Of a DNA stretch of 64,000 nucleotides, positions 33,796-42,870 are shown in pieces (positions within the stretch are counted from its first letter, which is position 1; each line of letters begins with the position of its first letter). Made by a program: the position numbers and the translations under genes. The notes below the pieces were generated by a model, which was not told the origin of the DNA, did not search any database, and worked only from the letters and a program-made list of their open reading frames with translations. The stretch spans positions 558,001-622,000 of the forward strand of contig CAVRIA010000004.1 in NCBI GenBank assembly GCA_963721115.1. The letters are read 5' to 3'. Origin of the DNA: CAVRIA01 sp963721115 (GTDB lineage Bacteria; Desulfobacterota; Binatia; HRBIN30; CADEER01).

Positions 33796-34776
33796 TCAGG
33801 CCGCGTTTCGATACACGACCTCGGCGTGGCGCAGGTAGCGCGAGCCTGTCTCGGTGACGCGCAGGACGAACGGATTGCCGAGCCGCTGTGCGGGCAGCGT
33901 CTCCAGGTACTCGGCGGGCATGCCTTCGACGAGCTGCGCGAAGCGCGCGTCTGCCGCGTCGGCGCCGTCCTCCGGCAGCGTTTCGGCGAGTGGGCGAACG
34001 CCGGGCACCGGCACCGTCTGCCCGTTGCCGTAGACGGCGCTGAGAGAGGTGCCGTCGCGCCGCAAGACGACCTTGTCGACGCTGTAGCGCTGCTGGCAGG
34101 ACGCGACCAGGCGCAGCAGGCGCTGCTCCGGCTCGCTCAGGTGGCGGACGAGCACGGCGATGCGATCGAGCTCCTGGCGGGTGAGGAAGCGCGCTGCCGT
34201 CCAGCCCATCGCCGTCAGTCGTCGGATCGAATCGTCGCGTTCGATCAAGCCCGCCCGCTCGAGCTCCGCCAGGGCGAAACGGTAGCGCTGCGCGACCTCG
34301 CGGTTCGACTCGTCGTAGAACACCCGATCGTCGTCGAGCTCCGCGCCGGCCACCACCACGGCCGCACCGGCGCCGCGCTGCTCGACGCGGAACTCGCCGC
34401 GCGGCGAGACGGCGGTCAGCAGCTCGCGCGCGCCGGCGGTCATCTCCTCGATCGACGGCGGAGGCGGCGGCGGGGCGGCGGCCGCGACGACGCGGATACC
34501 GACGGCGGGCAGCCGGTCGCCGTAGGTCTCCAGGACCAGCACCGCGATTGCCATGAGCAGCGGGAAGGTGATCAGCGTGGCGACGCCGTGATCCGTGCTC
34601 CAGAGGGCGAGGCGAAACAGCGCCGGCGGCCCGTCCGGCCCCGGCGCGTAGGCCGCCAGGCGTTCGGCGTTGAGGACCGCCCAAATGCGCAGCAGGCTGC
34701 CGGGGAGCGAAGCGATCAGCAGCGACTGCCAGTTGTGCCGTAAAACGTCCATCAGCCATGCCTTGTAGCGATCCAT
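33796..34776 (-). CDS. Membrane protein with Pro-rich linker, unknown
   Basis: A 326-residue protein. The ATG at 34776 has GAGGGAG before it. Two membrane helices (about residues 18-36 and 65-85) are followed by a run of prolines (APPPPPPS) and a cytoplasmic helical region of about 210 residues with many Arg and Glu. The segment FALAELERAGLIERDDSIRRLTAMGWTAARFL could form a winged-helix-like unit. No family is recognised. It stands alone between a gap and the second P450 gene. Confidence 0.6.
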   Translation of the reverse strand: MDRYKAWLMDVLRHNWQSLLIASLPGSLLRIWAVLNAERLAAYAPGPDGPPALFRLALWSTDHGVATLITFPLLMAIAVLVLETYGDRLPAVGIRVVAAAAPPPPPPSIEEMTAGARELLTAVSPRGEFRVEQRGAGAAVVVAGAELDDDRVFYDESNREVAQRYRFALAELERAGLIERDDSIRRLTAMGWTAARFLTRQELDRIAVLVRHLSEPEQRLLRLVASCQQRYSVDKVVLRRDGTSLSAVYGNGQTVPVPGVRPLAETLPEDGADAADARFAQLVEGMPAEYLETLPAQRLGNPFVLRVTETGSRYLRHAEVVYRNAA

Positions 34777-35006
34777 CCCGACTCCCTCGATCTTTGCTGC
34801 TCTCGAACCCGCGCAATTCCCGTGCCTCGTACGGACGGCCGGTCGCCGGTATTGGAAGCGAACCGCGGCAGGGGGGCGAATCGCCACCCGTGCAACGCGA
34901 TGGGCGCAAATTGTCCGCGCCGCGTCTCTTCGGCGCGGGGCGTCATCGCCCCTGGCATGGCAGGCGCACGTCGTTGGCCGGGTCACATGCCGGCCGGGCG
35001 CCTGGG

Positions 35007-36176
35007 TCAGCGCGCGAGCGCCAGCGGCAGGCGGACGATCCCGCGCATGAAGAGCGACGGCAGTCGCTCGACCTCGCCGTCGAGCTCCCAGCGCGCGAAG
35101 CGCGCCAGCATCTCCCGAAAGGCGATTCGCGCCTCCATGCGGGCGAGCTGCGCGCCGAGGCAGAAGTGCTCGCCGAAGCCGAAGGCGACGTGGCGACTCG
35201 CATCGCGGGTGACGCGGAACTGCTCGGCGTCATCGCCGAACACCGACTCGTCGCGGTTCGCCGACACGTACAGCAGGAGCAGCCGCTCGCCCTCGCGAAT
35301 CGTCTCGTCGCGCAGCCGCGTGTCGCGCGTCGCCACGCGCATGAAGCTGGCGACGGGGCTGCCCCAGCGCAGCATCTCCTCGACCGCGCGGGGCATCAGC
35401 GACGGATCGCCGGCCAGCAGGGCGCGCTGGTCGGGATGCGTCGCCAGCGCCAAGGCGCCGTGTGCGAGCAGGTTGCGGGTGGTCTCGTTGCCGGCGACGA
35501 GGAGCGTCATGCAGAACATCAGCAGATCGAACTCCTCCAGACGCTCGCCATCGATCTCCGAGTGCACCAGCAGCGAGACGAGATCGTCGCCGGGTCGTTC
35601 GCGACGCCCGGCGATGACGCCGCCGAAGTATTCCAGCAGCTCGACCGATTGCGCCATGTTCTCCGCCGTCGGCTCGGTGCCGGCCTCGATGATGGCGTCC
35701 GACCAGCGCTTGAAGCGGGCGCGGTCGGCGCCCGGCACGCCGAGCATGTCGGCGATGACCAGCAGCGGCAGCGGCGCACCGAGGGCGTCGACGAAGTCGA
35801 TCGGACCGTTCGCCTCCATCCGGTCGAGCAGATCGCGCACCAGCTCCGCGATGCGGTCCTCGAGCGCGCGCAGTCGCCCCGGCGCGAATGCCGGTTGGAC
35901 GAGCTTGCGATACTTCGCGTGCTCGGGTGGGTCGATGTAGATGATCGACTGGCGCGGCATGACCGGTCGCTCGATGTCGCTCAGCAGGATGCCGCGGCTG
36001 GAGCAGAACGCCGCCGGATCGCGGGAGACGGCGAGCACGTCCTCGTGACGGGTCAGCGCCCAGAACCCCGGCGTCGGATGCCAGTGAACCGGCGCTTCCG
36101 CCCGCAGGCGACGCAGCGCGGGAAAGGGATCGCCGGCGAGAAACCGGGGATCGTGCAGGGGTAGGGCGACCGACAT
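35007..36176 (-). CDS. Cytochrome P450 (second copy)
   Basis: A 389-residue soluble P450 with haem loop FGFGEHFCLG (axial Cys339), I-helix AGNETTRN and K-helix ExxR in VEEMLRWGSPVASFMR. It begins at the ATG at 36176; the longer frame to 36299 has no homology signal. It is clearly distinct from the P450 at 6.4 kb, though the same length and the same general class. No redox partner or pathway gene is adjacent, so the substrate is open. Confidence 0.94.
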   Translation of the reverse strand: MSVALPLHDPRFLAGDPFPALRRLRAEAPVHWHPTPGFWALTRHEDVLAVSRDPAAFCSSRGILLSDIERPVMPRQSIIYIDPPEHAKYRKLVQPAFAPGRLRALEDRIAELVRDLLDRMEANGPIDFVDALGAPLPLLVIADMLGVPGADRARFKRWSDAIIEAGTEPTAENMAQSVELLEYFGGVIAGRRERPGDDLVSLLVHSEIDGERLEEFDLLMFCMTLLVAGNETTRNLLAHGALALATHPDQRALLAGDPSLMPRAVEEMLRWGSPVASFMRVATRDTRLRDETIREGERLLLLYVSANRDESVFGDDAEQFRVTRDASRHVAFGFGEHFCLGAQLARMEARIAFREMLARFARWELDGEVERLPSLFMRGIVRLPLALAR

Positions 36177-36320
36177 GAGCGAAACCGCGCGGAAGCTACG
36201 CGGCGGCGCCGGCGCGGTCAAGGCGCAGCGGAATCTACGGCCGGTACCTCGACGATCACTGATCCCTTGTGGTGCGGCCGTCCCGGCTGCACGGACCAAA
36301 CCGTCCCACTACCTTTGTCG

Positions 36321-36349
36321 TTGACAAATGGAAGAGGATTTCGCTATGC
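36321..36349 (+). promoter_or_regulatory. Candidate promoter of surface protein gene
   Basis: A consensus TTGACA (36321-36326), 17 bases and CTATGC (36344-36349) lie about 63 bases before the ATG at 36412, which itself follows a GAGGAGGG ribosome site. It is the best -35 match in the window on the plus strand. Confidence 0.5.
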
Positions 36350-36411
36350 GCCTGGCAGGCGTTTTGGAGTGCTGCGGGTACAGCACGACCGAAACGGTGC
36401 GAGGAGGGCAG

Positions 36412-37299
36412 ATGAAATCACTCTTCATTGTCTTGGTGGTGCCGTCGATAGTCGCCTTCTTCGCCGCGGGCGCTTCCGCCCAGGTGGGTTTGTTGGTCTC
36501 CGGGCAGACCGCCCTCGCCACGATCGACACGGACGGGGACGGTCCGGACAGTCAGGACTGCCTGTTCACCGGCATTCTGAGCAGCATCGTCAACAGCGAT
36601 CCGATGACGGCGACGCTCGACATCACCGGGGTCCAGTCGAACAGTCCGGCGCTGCGCGCCTGCCTCCTTTCGTTCACGGCGTTCACGTCGAAGGCCACGG
36701 ACGAGAGCAGCAACTACGCCTCGGCGTACGTGTACGACGCGAACGGTCCCTCGGGGTTCAACTACCCCGGCTCGCTGCCGTTCGTCGCGGAGCTGGTCGA
36801 TGAGACCGCCAACCCCGACATCGCCGACCCGGTGGGCTTGAACGATCCGCGCGACTACGCGGAGTTCCAGGACGAGGGCGAGGACCAGACCGCGCTCGGC
36901 GTGCTGTGCAGCGCGAACGGCAGCCCGGCGGCGCAGGTGCGGGGTGGCGGTGGCCCCAACCTGCTGGTCGATCTGAATCTCTACCCCAACGCGAGCAGCC
37001 CGACCCACCTCGAAGTGCCGGGCCCGCCGCTGCAGTTCGAGCTGGCGAGCGGCGGCTTTCAGAGCTTCAAGGCCTACGTGCCGGTGACGAGCGACGGGCA
37101 CCTCACCGTCTCGAACACGACCGCTCCCAATGCCTTGCTGGTCGACATCGACCTCGGGGCCCTGCCGCAGTGCGCGGGCGGCCACGGCGCGCCGACGGCC
37201 ACCGAGGGCGGGCTGATCGCCCTGGCCCTGAGCCTGCTCGCGATGGGGACGTGGGCGCTCTCGCGCCGCGAGAGCTTCGCGCGCTCGGTTTCGTTCTGA
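36412..37299 (+). CDS. Secreted protein with C-terminal anchor signal
   Basis: A 295-residue protein. A signal peptide (cut near GASA-QV) precedes a beta-rich body containing ATIDTDGDGPDSQDC and many Asn, Ser and Asp residues. Near the end, GAPTATEGGL is followed by a hydrophobic helix (IALALSLLAMGTWAL) and a basic tail SRRESF, the tripartite pattern of IPTL/PEP-CTERM-like sorting signals. The same motif ends the gene stub at 15.9 kb. The function of the body is unknown; it may be a surface or matrix protein. The start at 36412 is preferred over 36328 because of the ribosome site. Confidence 0.75.
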   Translation: MKSLFIVLVVPSIVAFFAAGASAQVGLLVSGQTALATIDTDGDGPDSQDCLFTGILSSIVNSDPMTATLDITGVQSNSPALRACLLSFTAFTSKATDESSNYASAYVYDANGPSGFNYPGSLPFVAELVDETANPDIADPVGLNDPRDYAEFQDEGEDQTALGVLCSANGSPAAQVRGGGGPNLLVDLNLYPNASSPTHLEVPGPPLQFELASGGFQSFKAYVPVTSDGHLTVSNTTAPNALLVDIDLGALPQCAGGHGAPTATEGGLIALALSLLAMGTWALSRRESFARSVSF

Positions 37300-37314
37300 A
37301 CGCCACCGGCCCGA

Positions 37315-37524
37315 TCACGCCGGGCGCCCGGGCGCGGCCTCGTCTCCGCGGCTGCCGCGCCGGCGAATCGCGGTCACGACGACCGCCTGCCCGAGCGGCA
37401 CGAGGAGCAGCTCCCACAGGGCGATCGCCCGCAGGTCGACGTAATGGCCGAAGCCGATGTCGACGGCGAGCTTCACGAAGGCGTATGCCAGAGCCAGGAC
37501 GAGCCATAGGCGGACGAACAGCAT
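37315..37524 (-). CDS. Small two-helix membrane protein, unknown
   Basis: Sixty-nine residues with two hydrophobic segments (LFVRLWLVLALAYAFVKLAV and WELLLVPLGQAVVVTAI) and a short basic tail. The pattern is that of a genuine small inner-membrane protein, but no family is recognised. It is convergent with the surface protein gene (15 bases apart) and divergent from lpxB. Confidence 0.5.
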   Translation of the reverse strand: MLFVRLWLVLALAYAFVKLAVDIGFGHYVDLRAIALWELLLVPLGQAVVVTAIRRRGSRGDEAAPGRPA

Positions 37525-37645
37525 GCCGGGCTCTTAGCACATCTCCCTCTTGCGCCCGCGTCGTCCGCGGCGCGGGCTCGGTCGCCTCGGCGCGGGCACA
37601 GACACGGGCCGCGTACGGGGCGCCGGCCTTGCTCGAGCCACCCGC

Positions 37646-38842
37646 ATGAAGAAGCGGCCGACCGTCTGTCTCATCGCCTGCGACGTCTCCGCCGATCAGA
37701 ACGCGGCGCGCCTGGCGAGTGCCATCCGCGCCCGTGCGCCGCAGGCCCGTCTGTTCGGAATCGGCGGTCGCCATCAGGAGGAGGCCGGAGTCGAGGTGCT
37801 GCTGCGCACGACGCACCTGTCGTTCACCGGCGTGCTCGGCGCGCTCGGCCGCCTGCCTGTTCTGGTGGCGCACTACCGAAAGGCGCTGGCCTTGGTCGAG
37901 GATCTCGACCCCGACCTAGCGGTGATCGTCGATGCCGAGCTGGTCGGCTGTCCGTTCGCCGCCCGGCTGCGGCGCCGCAACGTCTCGGTGGTGCTCTTCT
38001 TTCCGCCCCACGTCTGGTTCTGGGGCGCCTGGCGCGCGCCGCTCGTCGCTTCCATCTCCACCCGCGTGGTCTCGGCCTTTCGCCGCGAGGCGCTGATCTA
38101 CGAGCGCGCCGGCGTCGACACCGTCTGGGTGGGACATCCGCTGCGCGACGTGGTGGTGAGCAGCGGCAGCCGCCCGGCCACCCTGCGGTCGCTCGGCCTC
38201 GACCCCGAGAGACCGCTGCTGGTACTGATGCCGGGCAGCCGGCGCAACGAGATCGCACGCCTGCTGCCGCCTTTCCTCGGCGCGGCGGAGATTCTCCAGG
38301 AGCGGGAGCCGCGTTTGCAGTTTGCGCTGCCGGTGGCCAGCGAGGCTCTTCGCTCCGAGATCGAGAGTCGGACCCGCCGCTGCGGGCTGCGCGACCTCGT
38401 CCTCTACCGGCCGGTGTCCTACGACGTCCTGGCCAGCGCCGATGTCGTCGTGCAGAGCTCGGGAACCGCGACGCTGGAGACCGCTTTGCTGGGCGTCCCC
38501 TCCGTCATCGCCTACCGCTGCCTGGCGATCGAGTACCTCGCCGCGCGCTCGATGATGCGGGTGCCGTTCATCGGGCTGCCGAACATCCTTCTCGGCGAGA
38601 GCGTCCAGCCCGAGTTCTTTCAGCGCCGTGTCGACGCGCCGCATCTCGCCGAGGAGGCGTGGTCGTTGCTGACCGATGAGGCGCGGCGCGCGTCGATACG
38701 CGCCGAGCTGGCGCGATTGCCGGATCTCCTCGGCCAGCCTGGCGTGCTCGAGCGCACTGCGGCGGCGGTGCTCGATCTCCTGCCGGGGCAGGGAATGGCG
38801 CCGCCCGCGGAGAGCGCGGCCGCATTGTCGTCGGTGGCGTGA
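37646..38842 (+). CDS. lpxB: Lipid-A-disaccharide synthase
   Basis: A 398-residue GT19 enzyme. The N-terminal domain has IACDVSADQNAARLASAI and FGIGGRHQEEAGVE (in place of the usual GGxxM), then FFPPHVWFWG (compare SPxxWAW) and VWVGHPL; the C-terminal domain carries PGSRRNEIARLLP and the UDP-binding SSGTATLETALLGVPSV. It joins UDP-diacyl-glucosamine and lipid X in Raetz-pathway lipid A synthesis at the inner-membrane face. Some motif residues differ from E. coli LpxB, so a divergent acceptor is possible. It is followed after 15 bases by the acyltransferase gene. Confidence 0.88.
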   Translation: MKKRPTVCLIACDVSADQNAARLASAIRARAPQARLFGIGGRHQEEAGVEVLLRTTHLSFTGVLGALGRLPVLVAHYRKALALVEDLDPDLAVIVDAELVGCPFAARLRRRNVSVVLFFPPHVWFWGAWRAPLVASISTRVVSAFRREALIYERAGVDTVWVGHPLRDVVVSSGSRPATLRSLGLDPERPLLVLMPGSRRNEIARLLPPFLGAAEILQEREPRLQFALPVASEALRSEIESRTRRCGLRDLVLYRPVSYDVLASADVVVQSSGTATLETALLGVPSVIAYRCLAIEYLAARSMMRVPFIGLPNILLGESVQPEFFQRRVDAPHLAEEAWSLLTDEARRASIRAELARLPDLLGQPGVLERTAAAVLDLLPGQGMAPPAESAAALSSVA

Positions 38843-38857
38843 CCGGACGGGGCCGAG

Positions 38858-39886
38858 ATGGATACCGTGTCGGTCGACAGCGCGCCCGGGCGAGACGACC
38901 TCGCCCCGCGGCGCGTTCCCGATCCGGGCATCGCCGGCCGGCTCCTCTACCACCTGCTGCCGGTCCGCCGCCGCACCGTGCTCGACAACCTGCGGCACGT
39001 GTTCGGGCAGCGCCTGAACGAGCCCGAGATCCGGCGGCTTGCCCAGGCGCATTACCGGCATCTGTGGCGCTGCGTGCGCGAGATCGCGATTTGGGCCGTC
39101 GCCCCCGGGCGCCTCGTCCTTCGCCTCGAGGTGGCGGACGCCGCCTGGGAGTTCGACGTCCGCCGCTCCGGCGCGCTGCTGCTCATGGCGCACCTCGGCA
39201 ACTTCGAGCTGGCGCCGCTCGCCGGGCTGCGCGAGTACCCGGAGTACCGCGGCCTCTTCCACGTCATCCGCAGGCCGCTGCCGCTGCGCTGGCTCGACGC
39301 GCTGGTGCGCCGCGTCTTCTCGGCCGCGGGGATCGGCGTCATCCCGGATCGCGGCGCGCTTCAGGCCGCCGAGCAGACGGTCCGGGCGGGCGGCTCGGTC
39401 GCCTTCGTCCTCGATCAGCACGCCTCGCCCCGCTACGGCGTGGTGGTCGACTTCCTCGGGCGGCCGGCGTCGACGTTTCGCAGCCTGGCCGAGCTGTCGA
39501 TGCGGCTCGACAAGCCCGTCCTTCCTTATCTCACCTGGCGGGAGCCGGACGGCGCGCACGTTCTGCGTTTCGACGAGCCGATCTTTCCGGTCCGGCTGTC
39601 CGATCAGGAGGAGGCCGTGCGCGCCACCACGCAGGCGTACAGCGATGTCCTGGAGCGCTTCATCCTGCGGCATCCCGAGCAGTGGTTCTGGGTGCATCGC
39701 CGCTGGAAGGCGTCGATCGCCTCGCACCGGCGGCGGGCCGAGCGGGCGGCGTATCGAGAGCCCGCTGCACGAGGAGGTGGAAGCGGTGCCGCTCGCCTTC
39801 GGCCGGGGGAGGCAGCAGGCGAGCGGCGATCCGCACCTCGGCGAACGGCCACGGAACGTGACACCGATCCCACGAGGGCAGCGTGA
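38858..39886 (+). CDS. LpxL/HtrB-type lipid A acyltransferase
   Basis: A 342-residue protein. MAHLGNFEL provides the HxxxxE catalytic motif (His-Leu-Gly-Asn-Phe-Glu), LDQHASPRYGVVVDFLG the second motif and HPEQWFWVHRRWK the family C-terminal signature. It adds a secondary acyl chain to lipid A or acts in a related lipid pathway. The last 55 residues after the signature are Arg- and Ala-rich, and their codons overlap the 3' end of the opposite-strand DUF374 gene, so the natural stop may be earlier if a small indel is present. Confidence 0.85.
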   Translation: MDTVSVDSAPGRDDLAPRRVPDPGIAGRLLYHLLPVRRRTVLDNLRHVFGQRLNEPEIRRLAQAHYRHLWRCVREIAIWAVAPGRLVLRLEVADAAWEFDVRRSGALLLMAHLGNFELAPLAGLREYPEYRGLFHVIRRPLPLRWLDALVRRVFSAAGIGVIPDRGALQAAEQTVRAGGSVAFVLDQHASPRYGVVVDFLGRPASTFRSLAELSMRLDKPVLPYLTWREPDGAHVLRFDEPIFPVRLSDQEEAVRATTQAYSDVLERFILRHPEQWFWVHRRWKASIASHRRRAERAAYREPAARGGGSGAARLRPGEAAGERRSAPRRTATERDTDPTRAA

Positions 39887-40454
39887 AGCCGCGGGCGCCA
39901 GTGCGCAGGACCAGCACCGCGGCCTCGGTCGCGGCGGCGAGCGGGCCGAGCCCCGCCTTGGCGATCCCCGCCGGCCCGGTCGGCCCGTCCACCGCGATCA
40001 CGGCCACCTGGCGCGAGCGAACGCGGCGGATCACCCGGCGCGCCCCCAGCCCGCCGCTCTCGCCGGCGGCGCCGAACGCGTGATCGATGCCGAAGGCGGT
40101 GAGGGCCTTCGCCAGAAGGCGCCCGTCCAGACTGGAGCTGAGCAAGACGAAGAACGATCGCCGCCGCGCCGCCCCGATCGCCAGGGCGAGGACCAAGAGG
40201 TGGATCATCGAGCCGTGCAGCACCGCCACCAGAACGCGATCCGCGGCGAGGCCGCGTTCGACGTCCTCCTCGCCATCGATGACACAGCGGCAGGTCCGCA
40301 GCCAGCGCCGCAACGCGATGCGGCCGGGAGGCAGGACGACGTGGCGAAGAAACCCGAACCAGAGCCTTCGCAGGCGTCCGTCGCCGGGCGCCGAAGCGAG
40401 AGGAAGCGGCGGCGGCCGCGCCGCGACTCGTTCTGGCTCGGCGGCGGTTTGCAC
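39660..40454 (-). CDS. DUF374 lysophospholipid acyltransferase-like protein
   Basis: From a GTG at 40454 the product is about 264 residues. VAVLHGSMIHLLVLALAIG, LLSSSLDGRLLAKALTAFGI, VIAVDGPTGPAGIAKAG and SWDRCHVPWPFAEVRI match the DUF374 family, whose members sit in lipid A and LPS clusters and are thought to be acyl or Kdo-related transferases. The usual catalytic Asp of the HxSxD type is replaced (HGSMIH). The frame is open to 40928, but that portion is antisense to the ParB-fold gene. The C-terminal 75 codons overlap the acyltransferase gene. Confidence 0.72.
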   Translation of the reverse strand: MQTAAEPERVAARPPPLPLASAPGDGRLRRLWFGFLRHVVLPPGRIALRRWLRTCRCVIDGEEDVERGLAADRVLVAVLHGSMIHLLVLALAIGAARRRSFFVLLSSSLDGRLLAKALTAFGIDHAFGAAGESGGLGARRVIRRVRSRQVAVIAVDGPTGPAGIAKAGLGPLAAATEAAVLVLRTGARGFTLPSWDRCHVPWPFAEVRIAARLLPPPAEGERHRFHLLVQRALDTPPARPAAGARRSTPSSGDAPRTTARDAAG

Positions 40455-40478
40455 GCCCGATCTCGTAGGCGATAAAGC

Positions 40479-40982
40479 GTGAACCCGCAAATGGCTGCCC
40501 GGGTCTCGAGCGAGCCGCGATCGCCGCATCCGCCCCTCGAACCGCTGCGAGCGTTCGATGCCGCCCTCGCCGCTCATCCGACCCGACGGCTCGCCGTCGA
40601 TCGACTTGTCGATCCCCTGCACCTGACCGACGCTCCGGACGTCGTGCGCGTCTATGTGTCGGCCATGCGGCGCGGCGACCGCTTTCCTCCCGTCTGCGCC
40701 GTTCGACTGCTCGGAATCTGGTTCGTCGCCGACGGCCATAAACGCTTCACCGCCTACCGCTCCCTTGGCGCGGAGGAGATCCTCGTCGAGGTGTGGCCGG
40801 TCGCCCGCTGGCTGCGCGACCAGCGAGAGCAGGCCGCAGCCACGGCGCGGCGGTGGAAGGCCGCGATGCTCGGGCGCGGCCCGGGCGCGCCCCGCCGGCG
40901 CGACCTGCTCGCGGCGGAGATCGCCCATCTGCGTCGTGTGCTGGCATGCCTCGTGACGCGGCGAGGCGCCGGCCTGCGGTGA
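40479..40982 (+). CDS. ParB-fold (ParB/Srx) domain protein
   Basis: A 167-residue protein whose middle (VDRLVDPLHLTDAPDV, then IWFVADGHKRFTAYRSLGAEEILVEV) is the ParB N-terminal nucleotide-binding fold; DGHKRFTAYRSLG corresponds to the CTP-binding GERRxRA motif. No helix-turn-helix domain follows, only a basic helical tail, so it is not a chromosome partitioning ParB. Its stop shares a base with the ABC exporter start (TGATG), linking it to that gene. Stand-alone ParB-fold proteins can be CTPases, kinases or sulfiredoxin-like; which applies here is unknown. Confidence 0.75.
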   Translation: MNPQMAARVSSEPRSPHPPLEPLRAFDAALAAHPTRRLAVDRLVDPLHLTDAPDVVRVYVSAMRRGDRFPPVCAVRLLGIWFVADGHKRFTAYRSLGAEEILVEVWPVARWLRDQREQAAATARRWKAAMLGRGPGAPRRRDLLAAEIAHLRRVLACLVTRRGAGLR

Positions 40983-42751
40983 TGAGAGACCGCCCGCGCC
41001 GAGTCGCGGCGCGCCTCGCCGGTGCGACGTTTCGTCACCGCCGACGGGCGTCTCTGGCGGCCGCCGGCTTCCTGTCCCTGTCCGTGACCCAGCTCTCCCT
41101 GACCTGGCTCGTCAAGCTGTGGATCGACGGCCCCCTGAGATCGCCCGCGGCGGCCGGCAGGCCGTGGCTGCTTCCGGTCACGATCGCGCTCATCTGCCTG
41201 CTCGCCGCCGCGGTCTTCGTCGCGCACTACGGCCTCGGCTCCCTGAACACGTTCGTGATCCGGGATCTGCGCCGCGACCTGCAGGGGCGGCTGCTGCAGC
41301 TCGAGGTCGGGGCCGCGCAGTCGCGCGAGACGGGCGATCTGGTGGCGCGGCTTCTGCAAGACGCCGACGTCGCCGGCCGCTTCGGCGGTGAGCTGCTGCG
41401 CCGCGGGCTCGGCGACGCGCTCGTCCTGCTCGGCGCCCTGGCCATGCTACTGGTGATCAACCGGCAGCTGTTCGGCCTGATCGCCGTGGTCGCTTCGCTC
41501 GGCGTGATCGGCCACTCGCTGGTCGCCGCCGCGATCCGCTCGCGGAGCCTCTCGGCGCAGGAGCGGCTCGGCGGTCTCTCGGCCCGCTTCGCGGAGCAGC
41601 TGGGCGGATACACGACCATCAAGGGCAGCCGCACCGAGACCGCGGAGCAGGATCGCTTCCGAGCCCGCAACGAGGCGTACGCCGCCACCCTTCTACGAGT
41701 CGAACGCTGGTCGGGCTTCGCCCTCGCGTCGATCTGGCTGGTGACGGGCTTCGCCCTGCTGGGCCTCGGATTCTACGCCAGCCGGGCGCTCGGCAGCGGC
41801 CGTCTCGCAGCGGGGGACTTTTTGGTCTTCTGCCTCTTCGGGGCCCAGATCGTGGAGCCGGTTCGCCGCTTGGGCGAGCTCGGCACGCTGGCGCAGCGCG
41901 GCCTCGCCGCGGGGGAGCGCCTCTTCGAGGTCCTCGACGACTCGCGCTTGGAGCGAGTGGCGGGTGCGCCCTTGCCGCGGCCGGTCCGAGGCGAGGTTCG
42001 CTTCGAATGCGTTCGCTTTGCCTACCCGGCGGGCAACACCGTGCTCGACGGCGCCAGCTTCGAGGTGGCGGCGCGGGAAACCGTGGCGATCGTGTCGCCG
42101 AGCGGCGGCGGCAAGAGCACGATCGCCGCCCTGCTGGTGCGCTTCCGGGACGCCGAGGCGGGCGCCATCTCGCTCGACGGACACGACCTGGGGTCTCTGC
42201 GGCTGGCCGACGTGCGCAGCGCCGTACGCGTGGTTCCGCAGGAGGCCTTCGTCTTCGCCGGCACGCTGCTGGAAAACGTCATCTACGGCAGCGCCGGCGC
42301 GGTGCCATCCGACGTCGAAGAGGCGGTGTACCGCGCCGGGCTCGACACCTGGGTGCGCTCGCTCGCCGGAGGCTTGCGGGCGTCGCTGGCGGAGGGCGGG
42401 CGCAACCTGTCGGGAGGCCAGAAGCAGCGCATCGCGCTGGCGCGCGCCATCGTCGCGTCGCCGCCGGTGCTGGTGCTCGACGAGGCGACCAGTGCGGTGG
42501 ACGGCGACACGGAGGAGCAGATCATGGCGCGTATGGCGGACTGGTTGCGACAGCGCACGGTGATCCTCATGTCACACCGGTTGTCGACCGTGCTGAGGGT
42601 TCCGCGCGCCCTGGTGCTCGAGGGCGGACGGATCACCGAGGAGGGGGCGCCCGCCGGCCTCCTGCAGCGTCCGTCGCGCTTCGCCAGGATCTTCTCCGAT
42701 CAGGCCGCGCCCGCGAGCGCCACTCCCGAGGCGATCGCGCTGCGCGGCTGA
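40982..42751 (+). CDS. MsbA-like ABC exporter
   Basis: A 589-residue half-transporter with six membrane helices in the first 310 residues and one nucleotide-binding domain. Walker A is SPSGGGKST (about residue 373; Ser replaces the usual first Gly), the signature is NLSGGQKQRIALARA and Walker B is VLVLDEATSAVDG. It functions as a homodimer. Neighbouring lipid A genes suggest it flips lipid A or another lipid, as MsbA does, but a drug or peptide export role cannot be excluded. It starts within the stop codon of the ParB-fold gene. Confidence 0.9.
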   Translation: MRDRPRRVAARLAGATFRHRRRASLAAAGFLSLSVTQLSLTWLVKLWIDGPLRSPAAAGRPWLLPVTIALICLLAAAVFVAHYGLGSLNTFVIRDLRRDLQGRLLQLEVGAAQSRETGDLVARLLQDADVAGRFGGELLRRGLGDALVLLGALAMLLVINRQLFGLIAVVASLGVIGHSLVAAAIRSRSLSAQERLGGLSARFAEQLGGYTTIKGSRTETAEQDRFRARNEAYAATLLRVERWSGFALASIWLVTGFALLGLGFYASRALGSGRLAAGDFLVFCLFGAQIVEPVRRLGELGTLAQRGLAAGERLFEVLDDSRLERVAGAPLPRPVRGEVRFECVRFAYPAGNTVLDGASFEVAARETVAIVSPSGGGKSTIAALLVRFRDAEAGAISLDGHDLGSLRLADVRSAVRVVPQEAFVFAGTLLENVIYGSAGAVPSDVEEAVYRAGLDTWVRSLAGGLRASLAEGGRNLSGGQKQRIALARAIVASPPVLVLDEATSAVDGDTEEQIMARMADWLRQRTVILMSHRLSTVLRVPRALVLEGGRITEEGAPAGLLQRPSRFARIFSDQAAPASATPEAIALRG

Positions 42752-42870
42752 CGTACGACCAAAGTCGTAGATTTCCTCTCCGCCGGGCCGAAAATCACGC
42801 CTTCCATCGATTCGTCCCGCACCGGTTCCGTGCGATGTTCACTGTGCGGACAAGAGAAGGAGACAGACCG

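Noticed and set aside
39660..40928. A 422-residue form of the DUF374 protein
   Set aside because: The added N-terminus is antisense to the ParB-fold gene and has no motif; the family length fits a start near 40454.
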